From positions 80,863-144,862 of the forward strand of contig CAYXBA010000007.1 of NCBI GenBank assembly GCA_964463135.1: a stretch of DNA of 64,000 nt, written 5' to 3'. The translations under genes and the position numbers were made by a program. Source of the DNA: UBA6898 sp964463135 (GTDB lineage: Bacteria; Nitrospirota; Thermodesulfovibrionia; Thermodesulfovibrionales; UBA6898). The notes beneath the pieces are model-generated. The model was not told where the DNA came from and ran no database searches. It saw nothing but the letters and a program-made list of their open reading frames with translations. Positions within the stretch are counted from its first letter, which is position 1. Every line of letters starts with the position of its first letter. Positions 27,867-35,522 of the stretch are shown in pieces.

Positions 27867-28950
27867 TGTTGATGATCTCTGCGATCTCCTTGATCGTTTT
27901 TTCTTCCAGTTCCGGATACATCGGCAGGGAAAACACCGTTGCCGCAGCCTCTTCAGCTACCGGGAAGTCGCCCTTCTTATGGTCGAGGAAACTCAGGGCC
28001 TCCTGCAGGTGCAGGGGGATGGGGTAATAGACAACTGACGATATCTCCTTTTCGCGCAGTGCCTGCTGTATCCTGTCCCGCTGTCCGCTCCGCAGGGTGT
28101 ACTGGTGATACACATGGGTCATACCCGGCCTTTCAATTGGTTTGACTATCTTCTTGTCAGAAATTGCGGCATTGTACAGGGCAGCGTTTTCGCGCCTTCT
28201 CCGATTGTATTCATCGATCCTCCTGAACTTGACCAGGAGGATGCCTGCCTGCAGTTCATCAAGCCTGCTGTTAAAGCCGACAGACTCATGCTTATATGCG
28301 CCCTTTGAGCCGTGGTTCCTGAGAACCCTGATCCGGTCGACAAGCCCTGCATCATTCAGGGTCACCATACCACCATCGCCGAATGCGCCGAGGTTCTTGC
28401 TCGGATAGAAGCTGAAACAGCCTGCATCACCAAAACTGCCTGTCTTTCTGCCATTGATATCTGCACCGAATGACTGGGCGCAGTCCTCAATAACATGAAG
28501 GTTATGTTTCTTTGCGATCGCCATGATCTTGTCCATGTCAGCGGGATGGCCGAAGATATGGACCGGAATGATCGCCTTGGTATTTTCGGTAATTTTTGCC
28601 TCGATCTTTGCAGGGTCGATATTCATGGTCTCCGGATCGATATCGACAAAGACCGGTGTGGCCCCGGTGTAGATCACTGCCTCTGCCGTTGCAAAGAAGG
28701 TGAAGGGCGTTGTGATCACCTCATCGCCATCCCCGATCCCAAGGGCCTCGACCGCCAGATGCAGGGCATCCGTACCGGATGCAACCCCAATCGCCTCGGA
28801 CACGCCATGGTATGCAGCAACCTTCTTCTCGAACTCGGATACCCGCGGGCCGAGGATATAGTGCGCACCTTCGAGTATATCGGTCACGGTACCAAGTATC
28901 TCATCCTTGATGTCGGCGAACTGCTTTTTCAGGTCTATCATCGGAACCAT
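27859..28950 (-). CDS. gnnB: DegT/DnrJ-type sugar aminotransferase, probable GnnB
   Basis: 363 residues, PLP-dependent fold-I. Starts MVPMIDLKKQF; cofactor residues appear in ASGTDALHLAV, the IEDCAQSFGA segment and the catalytic Lys in FSFYPSKNLGAFGDGG. Such enzymes aminate 3-keto or 4-keto nucleotide sugars. Sitting directly between a MocA-type dehydrogenase and lpxB reproduces the gnnA-gnnB-lpxB neighbourhood known from Acidithiobacillus ferrooxidans, where the pair makes UDP-GlcNAc3N for lipid A. The specific assignment rests on context, so an O-antigen amino-sugar role remains possible. Confidence 0.68.
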   Translation of the reverse strand: MVPMIDLKKQFADIKDEILGTVTDILEGAHYILGPRVSEFEKKVAAYHGVSEAIGVASGTDALHLAVEALGIGDGDEVITTPFTFFATAEAVIYTGATPVFVDIDPETMNIDPAKIEAKITENTKAIIPVHIFGHPADMDKIMAIAKKHNLHVIEDCAQSFGADINGRKTGSFGDAGCFSFYPSKNLGAFGDGGMVTLNDAGLVDRIRVLRNHGSKGAYKHESVGFNSRLDELQAGILLVKFRRIDEYNRRRRENAALYNAAISDKKIVKPIERPGMTHVYHQYTLRSGQRDRIQQALREKEISSVVYYPIPLHLQEALSFLDHKKGDFPVAEEAAATVFSLPMYPELEEKTIKEIAEIINNV

Positions 28951-29007
28951 ATCTGTTCTCTCTCCATTATCATAATTAAATTACTCAATCTTCCTGCTTC
29001 CGGATCT

Positions 29008-29913
29008 CTATATCATCTCATTTATCTTCATGACGATCTCAAGGGCCTGCATGCCCTCTCTCCCGGAGACCAGAGGACACGCCCTGTTCTGCAGGCAGGA
29101 GATAAAATCCTTCAGCTCTTCCTTAAGCGGTTCCCTGCTCTCCGGCTTGACAGCATCAAAGGCAATGCCGGTAGCATCCTTATAGTAGCGTTTCACTTCC
29201 TGCGCCTGGTAATCGACCGATATGTAAGCATCATCCTGGTGGACCTTCAGAACCCGCACCTTTTCCGTGGCCAGCCTGCTGGCCGTGATGAGGGCCTTGC
29301 AGCCGTTCTCGAACTCGATCCATGCCTTTGCAGCATCGATCTTGCCGGTAAGCACCCGGTCGCCTGCGGCATTGATACTCCTGACCTTTGATCCCACCAG
29401 ACCGCTCACAATATCGATGTCATGGATCATGAGGTCAACGGTCACGTCAACATCCGTACCCCTGCCTAAAAACGGTGAAAGCCGTTCTGCTTCGATGAAC
29501 CGGGGATTTTTTATCAGGCCTGCAGCTGCAACAATGGCAGGGTTGTACCGTTCAAGATGCCCGACCTGGAGGATACGGCCTCCAGCATCAGCTGCGGCTA
29601 TGATCTCCTGCGCCTCTTCGAGGGTCGCGGTGACCGGTTTTTCTACAAACACATCCTTGCCTGCTTTGAGACAGGCAAGCGCGATCTCATGATGCGTCGT
29701 GGTAGGGGTGACAATGCTGACCGCGTCACATTTTTCAGCAAGCACGTTCCAGTCATTGAATGCCGCGCAGCCGTATTTTGCCGCGATCTCTTCAGCCCGC
29801 ACAAGGTCACGGTCCGCAACGCCGACAAGCTCGACATGCTCCAGTTCAGAAAAAATGCGCGCGTGGTGCTGCCCGAGATAGCCGACACCGATAACACCGA
29901 TCTTCAGTAACAC
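29008..29913 (-). CDS. gnnA: Gfo/Idh/MocA oxidoreductase, probable GnnA
   Basis: 301 residues from GTG 29913, which follows AGGGGGG; the ATG at 29979 lacks a ribosome-binding site and adds a non-homologous leader. N-terminal Rossmann motif GVIGVGYLGQHHARIFSE, the VEKPVTAT motif with the conserved EKP Lys, and the HDIDIV/DLMIHD substrate-side motif place it in the family. Proposed reaction: NAD-dependent oxidation of the UDP-GlcNAc 3-hydroxyl, feeding the aminotransferase downstream. Confidence 0.7.
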   Translation of the reverse strand: MLLKIGVIGVGYLGQHHARIFSELEHVELVGVADRDLVRAEEIAAKYGCAAFNDWNVLAEKCDAVSIVTPTTTHHEIALACLKAGKDVFVEKPVTATLEEAQEIIAAADAGGRILQVGHLERYNPAIVAAAGLIKNPRFIEAERLSPFLGRGTDVDVTVDLMIHDIDIVSGLVGSKVRSINAAGDRVLTGKIDAAKAWIEFENGCKALITASRLATEKVRVLKVHQDDAYISVDYQAQEVKRYYKDATGIAFDAVKPESREPLKEELKDFISCLQNRACPLVSGREGMQALEIVMKINEMI

Positions 29914-29924
29914 TATTTCCCCCC

Positions 29925-29947
29925 TGCAAAATGACCTATATTTTGCA
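29925..29947. promoter_or_regulatory. Inverted repeat just upstream of the gnnA-like gene
   Basis: TGCAAAAT-N7-ATTTTGCA, 8-bp perfect arms, ending 12 bp before the GTG start. Could be an operator or an mRNA hairpin; no factor identified. Confidence 0.35.
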
Positions 29948-30006
29948 CTATACCCGGACTTTTCAGCAAGGAGTGGCAACAGGCCATGGGCCGGAAGGCA
30001 GAGGCC

Positions 30007-30035
30007 TTGTTTCTCATCCAGCTACATTGTAATAT
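30007..30035 (+). promoter_or_regulatory. Probable trpD promoter
   Basis: TTGTTT (30007-30012), 17-bp spacer, TAATAT (30030-30035), about 40 bp upstream of the trpD start. Confidence 0.45.
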
Positions 30036-30074
30036 GTATGACACGTTTAAACTCCCTTAAGGAAGAGGAAAATC

Positions 30075-31085
30075 ATGATCAAGGAAGCTATCAATCTGCT
30101 CGTCGGCGGCATCAACCTCTCTGAAGCTGAAATGGCCGAATGCATGAAAGAGATCATGGAGGGGAAAGCCACCGATGCCCAGATAGGCTCCTTCCTTACC
30201 GCGCTCAGGATCAAGGGTGAGACGGTCGAAGAGATCACCGGCGCAGCCCGCATCATGCGGGACAAGGCAGCAAAGATCAAGGCACCGGAGGGCGTGCTCG
30301 ATACCTGCGGCACCGGCGGAGACATGTCCCACACCTTCAATATCTCCACAACCGTAGCTCTCGTTGTGGCAGCAGGCGGTGTTCCTGTTGCCAAGCATGG
30401 GAACAAGGCAGTATCGAGCAAGTCGGGCAGTGCTGATCTGCTTGAAGCGCTCGGCATCAGGATCGATCTGGCCCCGGACAAGGTGGAGAAATGCCTCTTT
30501 GAAACAGGGTTCGGTTTTCTTTTTGCTCCCCTCTTCCACCCGGCAATGAAATATGCGATCGGGCCGCGGCGGGAGATGGGCCTCCGGACGATCTTCAATA
30601 TTCTGGGCCCCATTACCAATCCTGCAGGCGCCGGAAGGCAGATCCTCGGTGTATTCACCGCAAAACTTACCGAGACGCTCGCTACCGTGCTCGGCAACCT
30701 CGGCGCAGAAGATGCCATGGTGGTCCACGGTGAGGACGGCCTTGATGAGATCACGATCACGGACGGCACGCGGGTATCGCGCTTCGCAAACGGCAAAGTA
30801 GAGAACCTGGTATTCTCTCCCGAGGATTTCGGGCTGGAACGCGGGAAACGGGAAGACCTTGTCGGCGGCAACAATCAGGAGAATGCAACGATCACCCAAA
30901 AGATACTGGGCGGCGAAAAGGGTGCAAAACGCGATATTGTGCTGATCAATGCTGCGGCAGCCTTCATGGTGGCAGGCAGGGCCTCGGATATGAAGACAGC
31001 GGTAGCGATGGCACGGGAAACGATCGATTCAGGCAGCGCCCTCAAAAAACTTGAGGAGATCAGAAAGATCTCTAACAGCCTGTAA
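30075..31085 (+). CDS. trpD: Anthranilate phosphoribosyltransferase
   Basis: 336 residues, usual length. Second step of tryptophan synthesis. Phosphoribosyl-diphosphate site DTCGTGGDMSHTFNIST, the anthranilate-side KHGNKAVSSKSGSAD motif, and RREMGLRTIFNILGPITNP are complete. ATG follows AAGGAAGAGG. It faces trpG and trpE, which are on the other strand; only 2 bp separate the trpD and trpG stop codons. Confidence 0.96.
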   Translation: MIKEAINLLVGGINLSEAEMAECMKEIMEGKATDAQIGSFLTALRIKGETVEEITGAARIMRDKAAKIKAPEGVLDTCGTGGDMSHTFNISTTVALVVAAGGVPVAKHGNKAVSSKSGSADLLEALGIRIDLAPDKVEKCLFETGFGFLFAPLFHPAMKYAIGPRREMGLRTIFNILGPITNPAGAGRQILGVFTAKLTETLATVLGNLGAEDAMVVHGEDGLDEITITDGTRVSRFANGKVENLVFSPEDFGLERGKREDLVGGNNQENATITQKILGGEKGAKRDIVLINAAAAFMVAGRASDMKTAVAMARETIDSGSALKKLEEIRKISNSL

Positions 31086-31087
31086 AA

Positions 31088-31660
31088 CTACGTCTGTTTC
31101 AGCTTAAGGAAGTTCCTCAGCAGGTCTTTTCCTGCAGTGGTCAGAATAGACTCCGGGTGGAATTGGACGCCCTCTATTACCATATCTTTATGTCTCACGC
31201 CCATGATCTCTCCCGTATCCGTCCATGCTGTTATATCGAGACAGTCCGGCTTCGTCTCCCTGCGGATAAGCAGCGAATGGTACCGTGTTGCCTCAAAGGG
31301 ATTGGGCAGCCCATCGAAGAGCGTCCTGCCGTCATGATGTATGAGCGAGGTCTTGCCATGCATGAGCTTCGGGGCACGGATGATCTCACCGCCGAATGCA
31401 GCGCCGATCGACTGATGGCCGAGACATACGCCGAGGACCGGCACCTTGCCGCCGAAATGTCTGATCGCCTCGACCGAGATGCCTGCCTCGTTCGGCGTGC
31501 AGGGGCCCGGCGAGATGACGATCCGGTCGGGACGCATCTTTTCGATCTCATCGATCGTGATCTTATTATTCCTGAAGACCTGGACATCCTCGCCCAGTTC
31601 ACCAAAATACTGGACCAGGTTATAGGTAAAGGAATCGTAGTTGTCAATCATCAATAGCAT
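31088..31660 (-). CDS. trpG: Anthranilate synthase component II (glutamine amidotransferase)
   Basis: 190 residues. Class I amidotransferase: MIDNYDSFTYNLVQYFGE start, ISPGPCTPNEAG, catalytic Cys in VLGVCLGHQSIG and His/Glu in GVQFHPESI. Supplies ammonia to TrpE; may also serve para-aminobenzoate synthesis, as no second copy is visible. Lies 63 bp downstream of trpE with a short repeat in between. Confidence 0.94.
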   Translation of the reverse strand: MLLMIDNYDSFTYNLVQYFGELGEDVQVFRNNKITIDEIEKMRPDRIVISPGPCTPNEAGISVEAIRHFGGKVPVLGVCLGHQSIGAAFGGEIIRAPKLMHGKTSLIHHDGRTLFDGLPNPFEATRYHSLLIRRETKPDCLDITAWTDTGEIMGVRHKDMVIEGVQFHPESILTTAGKDLLRNFLKLKQT

Positions 31661-31690
31661 CGTATATTCCTCTTCATTCCTAATCTCTCC

Positions 31691-31718
31691 TCACGATTCA
31701 CGATTCACGATTTACGGA
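31691..31718. repeat. CGATTCACGATT short tandem array
   Basis: TCACGATTCACGATTCACGA followed by TTTACGG between trpE and trpG. Related to sequence between the two tRNA genes at about 33397-33500. Confidence 0.7.
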
Positions 31719-31723
31719 CTTTG

Positions 31724-33196
31724 TTAATCCAATCCCTTCTCAGCCATATCCACGGCCTTCATCATGCCTTTTGCCTTGTTCACCGTCTCGGTGTACTCCT
31801 TCTCCGGCACCGAGTCGGCAACAATGCCTGCACCTGCTTGGACATAGACCTTGTTGTCCCTGACCACCAAGGTCCTGATGGTGATGCACATGTCCAGATT
31901 GCCTGAATAGCTCAGATACCCGACCGATCCGGCATAGGGACCGCGGCCTGCAGGTTCAAGCTCATCAATGATCTGCATGGCACGGACCTTTGGAGCGCCG
32001 CTGACCGTGCCCGCAGGGAAACAGGCTGCGAGCACATCAAAGGAATCAAGGCCGTCCTGCAGGTCTCCCTCTACATTGGACACGAGATGCATCACATGGC
32101 TGTACCGTTCAACGGTCATCAGGTCCGTGACCCTGACCGAGCCGACCTTTGCAACGCGTCCCACATCATTCCTTCCCAGGTCGACCAGCATGATATGCTC
32201 GGCGATCTCCTTGGGATCACGCTTCAGTTCATCTTCAAGTTCTTTATCGACCGCATCGGTCTCTCCCCGTCTCCTCGTACCCGCAATGGGGCGCAGCACG
32301 ATCTTCCGGTTCTCGACCCGCACCAGGATCTCGGGCGATGATCCCACGATCTTCCCTTCCCCGATGTCCAGATAATACATATAGGGCGAAGGATTGATCA
32401 CCCGCAGGGCCCGGTACATATCGAACGGATCAACGTGCGACTCCCGTTCGAACCGTTGAGACAGGACCACCTGGACAATGTCGCCTGCCATCACATATTC
32501 CTTGGCTTTTTCGACGGCAGAAAGGAACCCGTCTTTGGGCGTATTCGAAATAAAGCCGCTTTCCTTTGCTGCGCTGCTGACCTCTTTTTCCTGCAGAGGC
32601 TTCCTCAGCCTGGTGATGATCTCATCGATCTTCTGCACGGATTCCGCATAAATCTTCTTCAGGTCCCCGCTGTCAACATGCGCGTTCGAGACCACCTTGA
32701 TCTTCTGCTTCAGGCTGTCGAAAACAAGCATGGTGTCGGTAAGCATCAGAAAAAAATCAGGGAAGCCGATGCTGTCCTTTGTCTTTAGTTCAATCGTCTC
32801 AAAGAACTTCACCATGTCATACCCGATGTATCCGACAAGGCCGCCGAAGAACCGCGGAAGGCCTTTCACTTCAACAGGACGATACGCCGTGATCTCCGCC
32901 TTGATAACATCAACCGGATTTTCGGTCTCGATAATCCTCGGCGCATTCCGACCCTCGAGGATCTCGACCGTCCTGCCCCTTCCCTTCAGGATCTTTGCGG
33001 GACGCGAACCGAGAAAGGAATAACGCGCCCACTTCTCACCGCCCTCAACGCTCTCGAGCAGAAATGACGGAGAACCGCCGAGCTTGAGGAATGCGGTCAC
33101 CGGTGTGTACGTGTCCGCGAGGATCTCCCGGTAGACCGGGATCAGGTTCCCTTTCTGAGCAAGGGCCTCGAATTCTTTAAAATCAGGGTAGAGCAT
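31724..33196 (-). CDS. trpE: Anthranilate synthase component I
   Basis: 490 residues, usual length. Chorismate-binding enzyme with N-terminal feedback region (FLLESVEGGEKWARYSFLG carries the LLES-type tryptophan-binding motif), the central DIVQVVLSQRFERE, and C-terminal PIAGTRRRGETDAVD, LVDLGRNDVGRVAKVGSV and AGTVSGAPKVRAM catalytic motifs. Together with TrpG makes anthranilate. The LLES motif favours TrpE over PabB. Confidence 0.95.
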   Translation of the reverse strand: MLYPDFKEFEALAQKGNLIPVYREILADTYTPVTAFLKLGGSPSFLLESVEGGEKWARYSFLGSRPAKILKGRGRTVEILEGRNAPRIIETENPVDVIKAEITAYRPVEVKGLPRFFGGLVGYIGYDMVKFFETIELKTKDSIGFPDFFLMLTDTMLVFDSLKQKIKVVSNAHVDSGDLKKIYAESVQKIDEIITRLRKPLQEKEVSSAAKESGFISNTPKDGFLSAVEKAKEYVMAGDIVQVVLSQRFERESHVDPFDMYRALRVINPSPYMYYLDIGEGKIVGSSPEILVRVENRKIVLRPIAGTRRRGETDAVDKELEDELKRDPKEIAEHIMLVDLGRNDVGRVAKVGSVRVTDLMTVERYSHVMHLVSNVEGDLQDGLDSFDVLAACFPAGTVSGAPKVRAMQIIDELEPAGRGPYAGSVGYLSYSGNLDMCITIRTLVVRDNKVYVQAGAGIVADSVPEKEYTETVNKAKGMMKAVDMAEKGLD

Positions 33197-33240
33197 ATTG
33201 ACAAAAATTTCCTTTTTTAATTAATATGTTCAGTATCGTA

Positions 33241-33270
33241 ATTATAGCGCATTACCTGATGAGAAGTTAA
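33241..33270 (-). promoter_or_regulatory. Probable trpE promoter
   Basis: Minus strand TTAACT (33270-33265), 18-bp spacer, TATAAT (33246-33241), about 45 bp before the trpE start. No leader peptide rich in Trp is evident in the short leader. Confidence 0.5.
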
Positions 33271-33309
33271 GTTCAGTTCGCGCTTGTGTCCTGGACAGTT
33301 TCTTTGTAT

Positions 33310-33384
33310 GCGGGAATAGCTCAGTGGTAGAGCACAACCTTGCCAAGGTTGGGGTCGCGGGTTCGAATCCCGTTTCCCGCTCCA
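33310..33384 (+). tRNA. tRNA-Gly (GCC)
   Basis: 75 nt including encoded CCA. Acceptor GCGGGAA/TTCCCGC, anticodon stem CAACC/GGTTG with loop TTGCCAA, T-loop TTCGAAT. Confidence 0.97.
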
Positions 33385-33396
33385 TAAACTTCCGTA

Positions 33397-33500
33397 AACC
33401 GTAAAGAGTAATTCGTGAATCGTAATCAGTTTAGAGACCGATACCATTCCCGGAGTCAGTTCTTTCACTAATCACGATTTACTGTTCACGGATTACGTTC
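33397..33500. repeat. CGTGAATCGTAATC/AATCACGATTTAC-type repeat between two tRNA genes
   Basis: TAATTCGTGAATCGTAATCAG and, about 50 bp on, AATCACGATTTACTGTTCAC: inverted, degenerate versions of the CGATTCACGATT motif. Confidence 0.5.
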
Positions 33501-33506
33501 TTTGAT

Positions 33507-33582
33507 GGCGGCGTACCCAAGTGGTTAAGGGGACGGTCTGCAAAACCGTTATTCAGCGGTTCAAATCCGCTCGCCGCCTCCA
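33507..33582 (+). tRNA. tRNA-Cys (GCA)
   Basis: 76 nt with encoded CCA. Acceptor GGCGGCG/CGCCGCC, loop CTGCAAA with anticodon GCA, T-loop TTCAAAT. Its last 22 nt overlap, antisense, the 3' end of the TIGR04442-like coding sequence. Confidence 0.96.
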
Positions 33583-35414
33583 GTTTCCCTCACACCCTTC
33601 CCTTCCCTGATCGCATCAAGCAGCGTGATGTCCAACGCCTTCTCTTCGAAATATTCCTGCTCAAGGGACTCAACATAGAACCGGTCAAGTCCGCTGTTCA
33701 GAAGGAAGTCATCCCGCAGCACGGAATCGCTGTGGAGAATGACCTGGGGGAGTATCTGGTTCAGGTACACGGATTCCTTACGGAGGTCAAGGAAGACCTT
33801 TTCAAAAAGCTTGACCGGGATCTTTACGACAAGCCCCTTGTCGGCAAGCTCCTTTGCAATATCATCACGGATGCGGTTCCGGACCTCTTTCAGCTCAAGG
33901 CCGGGGAAGAAGCTTCTCATTCGTTCCTTGAGCGCAGCATGGATCTCAAAGTAAAGCTTTTCCTCCTCAGTGAGCGCCGTGAGATCTGCAATGACATCCC
34001 GGTATGAGGCCTCACCGTTCTGGATATTCTCGACACCCTTGTTCACCAGCTTCAGCTTGCGCTTGCCGTACGCCGTGATATACTTGTTGTCCATCAGGTC
34101 CGTGATAAAAACAGACCTGAAGAGATCGCTGTCGAGCCGGTCAAATTCTTTTTTGTTGCCGACCAGACTCCTGAGTGATTCCTCCCTGAACTCGATGTTC
34201 TTCATAAAGGACATCTGGCTGAGAAGCGCCTGGACATTATCATATCGGTCAAAATAGGTAATGATCGAACTGAACTCCTCAAAGACGCTGAAGTCGTCCG
34301 TCTCGCGTGAAAGTTCATCGCAGGCCTTGCCGATATCCAGCAGCACCTGTTCAAAGCCGCGGTCGTTCTGCGAATACGCAATATGCTTTGCCCGGATGAG
34401 CCTTACGATGTCCTCCTTGATAATATGCTGTTTAAGGGACGGGTCCTTGAAAAAGAGGTTCTCCAGAATGGCGCGCGCCTCTTTCAGGTATTCCTGCTCC
34501 TCCACCTCAAGCACTTTCTTGTCCTTAAGCAGGAGATCGTCGAGTGTGTCAAAGAGCACGACCGGGATATTGTTCCTGATGCTCAGGGTCCTGAGCCTGT
34601 TCAGGCGCGCATGGCCCGATGCGTCCAGCGAGTCTTCCGTAAGCCCTTTGATGAGAATATCGCGGTATTCGTCCACGACCAGTTTGTTGTCCGGATGCCG
34701 GTACATGACATCGATCTTCATACGCTCCTGCTGATAGTGATCGATCTTGTTGCGCGAGACGATCTCATTCAGGAAGAGCTCCTCTTCAGCGGCAAGCACC
34801 CGGTTCTTGAAATAGAAGTTCCTGTACGCATTGTAGTATTCACTGTTCGCCCGGTTGATAAGCTTGAAGATGAAGACCATGGACTTCGGCTCCCCGAGCT
34901 CGGCACAGAAGCTCTCAAGCAGCGTGGTGTCCCTGTTCTGGGACAGCAGGTCAGTGCGCTTCAGGAACTTGCCGACCGCCCTGAGCACCTGTTTCTGCCG
35001 TTTTTTGTAGTCGCCGCCCGCCTCGGAGGCTATCAGGAAGTAATAGTTGGTGACCGCATGTCCCTGGAGGAAGAGACGGTAGAAGGTCTCTCCGCCTTCC
35101 GTGTCATTGGTAAAAATGACCCGCTCGCTTTCGTCCATGAATGCGCCGAACATGATGAGCCTGTTCAGCACATCCTCTTTTTCCATATCTGCAAGCGGCT
35201 TTTCGACGCCGAACATATATTCGCAGAAACTGCCGCCGGTGCCCCGGTAGCTGACGCCCGTTTCAGATATCGTGAACTCGTTGCCGCGGGCAAAGAAGCG
35301 GATCCGGGCAGCCTCTTCTTCGTAAAAATAGGTGCTGAGGGTATCCGCTCCGGAGACAAGCGCAAAAAAGTCCACCGGACCATGGCTGCCATGGAGTCTG
35401 AGGTCTCTTATCAT
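33561..35414 (-). CDS. Conserved protein of unknown function (TIGR04442-like)
   Basis: 617 residues, no signal peptide or membrane helix. Begins MIRDLRLHGSHGPVDFFALV and is otherwise largely alpha-helical and charged. It resembles a family of about 600-residue proteins (TIGR04442) found in deltaproteobacteria and Nitrospirota; I recognise it by general look only. No catalytic motif seen. The final residues (ETGGGERI and stop) are encoded by the antisense strand of tRNA-Cys, so this tail is probably not under protein selection. Confidence 0.7.
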   Translation of the reverse strand: MIRDLRLHGSHGPVDFFALVSGADTLSTYFYEEEAARIRFFARGNEFTISETGVSYRGTGGSFCEYMFGVEKPLADMEKEDVLNRLIMFGAFMDESERVIFTNDTEGGETFYRLFLQGHAVTNYYFLIASEAGGDYKKRQKQVLRAVGKFLKRTDLLSQNRDTTLLESFCAELGEPKSMVFIFKLINRANSEYYNAYRNFYFKNRVLAAEEELFLNEIVSRNKIDHYQQERMKIDVMYRHPDNKLVVDEYRDILIKGLTEDSLDASGHARLNRLRTLSIRNNIPVVLFDTLDDLLLKDKKVLEVEEQEYLKEARAILENLFFKDPSLKQHIIKEDIVRLIRAKHIAYSQNDRGFEQVLLDIGKACDELSRETDDFSVFEEFSSIITYFDRYDNVQALLSQMSFMKNIEFREESLRSLVGNKKEFDRLDSDLFRSVFITDLMDNKYITAYGKRKLKLVNKGVENIQNGEASYRDVIADLTALTEEEKLYFEIHAALKERMRSFFPGLELKEVRNRIRDDIAKELADKGLVVKIPVKLFEKVFLDLRKESVYLNQILPQVILHSDSVLRDDFLLNSGLDRFYVESLEQEYFEEKALDITLLDAIREGKGVRETGGGERI

Positions 35415-35522
35415 AAGGAAAATATACCACAGCAGTGTTGTTTTATTCTCATTCAGGCAATACTGCTCCGGCTGATAAGTTGATGAAACACCCTGATTTA
35501 TCTATTATAAAGAGAGGGGATT

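Noticed and set aside
34383..35483. 366-codon plus-strand ORF opposite the TIGR04442-like gene
   Set aside because: Long only because of codon bias on the other strand; no motif or signal.
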